The position numbers were made by a program, and so were the translations under genes. Positions 63,420 through 64,000 of a stretch of 64,000 bases of DNA are shown here, piece after piece. The notes under the pieces were generated by a model. The model made no database searches and was not told the DNA's origin. It was given only the letters and a program-made list of their open reading frames with translations. The DNA comes from Ridgeia piscesae (taxonomy: Eukaryota; Annelida; Polychaeta; Sabellida; Siboglinidae). The DNA lies in NCBI GenBank assembly GCA_025642075.2, contig JAODUO010001070.1, positions 20,001 to 84,000 of the forward strand. The letters run 5' to 3'. Positions within the stretch are counted from its first letter, which is position 1, and the number at the start of each line of letters is the position of its first letter.

Positions 63420-64000
63420 GTGAGTATACAGATTTGTAATCTAGTATGATACAGTTTGAAAATCGCTTCACTACAACTCAAAAATGTGGCTGCTATAACG
63501 CATTTTGTCAATAGGAGCACCATATATATTCTGAAAGTGGAATGAATACTCAATAAGTAATGCAGTTGGGATATATTTTTATTTCATAATTGTAAACGTG
63601 ACAAATACATAATTCACAATTAGCATAATATTTACAAAGTCTACTATCGCAGGCGTTATTTACCTATAGTGACCGTTGTTGTTACTTGGTAGATTACCAT
63701 CAACGACATAAGTACTGCTTGTCTGCCATCTGTGATTTAAGATGTTTACAATCAGTAAAACAAAAATGAAAAAAATGAAACAAATGAAAGAAAATCAACA
63801 GGCGGTAATCAACGATTAGCACTGTTCATACTGAAAATGTACTGAAAATTGTTAATAAACTGCCTGGACCTTTTTAATAACCCAAATATGCATGCAGTTT
63901 GACCTGTTTCCATGGTACATGTGTGGCTATGAAAAAACTGTGAAGAACCAAACCAGATGAAGCAGCCAGTTTTAATTCTTTAATTATTTTGCATTTTGTC
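63420..64000 (+). other. ATG9: ATG9 intron, right edge of window
   Basis: Starts with GTGAGTATA, a good donor. No further exon is seen before the end. Confidence 0.7.

Overview
The window is nuclear DNA from an animal. Genes have short exons, GT-AG introns and large amounts of microsatellite, minisatellite, SINE and LINE debris. There are no operons, ribosome binding sites or prokaryotic features. Two deeply conserved eukaryotic genes (CNOT9 and ATG9) can be read exon by exon, with near-vertebrate length and sequence. Together with a lineage-specific CUB/LDLa receptor family, this suggests a marine invertebrate, possibly an invertebrate deuterostome such as amphioxus, a hemichordate or an echinoderm. 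I cannot fix the species from sequence alone.

Layout: (1) 1-3.9 kb: a tRNA-derived SINE and a 1.7-kb minisatellite (53-bp unit). (2) 3.9-44.5 kb: four tandem, same-strand paralogues, called A to D here, each encoding signal peptide, one CUB domain, one LDL-receptor class A module, a transmembrane helix and a cytoplasmic tail. Exon lengths and phases are shared (exon 2 is 141 nt and the LDLa exon 67 nt in all four). A (3977-8557) and D (39714-44441) have short tails. B (11021-18581) and C (25545-35267) are products of a roughly 9-11-kb segmental duplication, share one extra intron, and have very long Pro/Gly/Gln/Asn tails built from a 63-bp and a 24-bp coding minisatellite. C is fully open (predicted 1135 aa). 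B carries several indels in the repeats that shift frame and then restore it. Long CA or TG arrays sit in the last intron of B, C and D. (3) 47.5-52.2 kb, minus strand: a complete CNOT9 gene, eight coding exons, predicted 300 aa. (4) 56.3 kb to the right edge, plus strand: the first seven coding exons of ATG9, divergent from CNOT9 and running off the window.

The most unusual feature is in ATG9. The end of exon 4 together with the first six intronic bases (the 5' splice-site core) is tandemly repeated 34 times as an in-frame 42-bp unit, giving 33 GT-containing copies of one donor site, all in the same phase. Two introns further on, the 3' splice acceptor of exon 6 lies in a five-copy array of about 50 bp. 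There only the last copy gives an open product and the four upstream acceptors would lead to stops. The other main theme is the receptor cluster: a conserved extracellular module joined to fast-changing, frame-tolerant repeat tails, with recent exchange between B and C and bZIP/CRE-like sites in several promoters.
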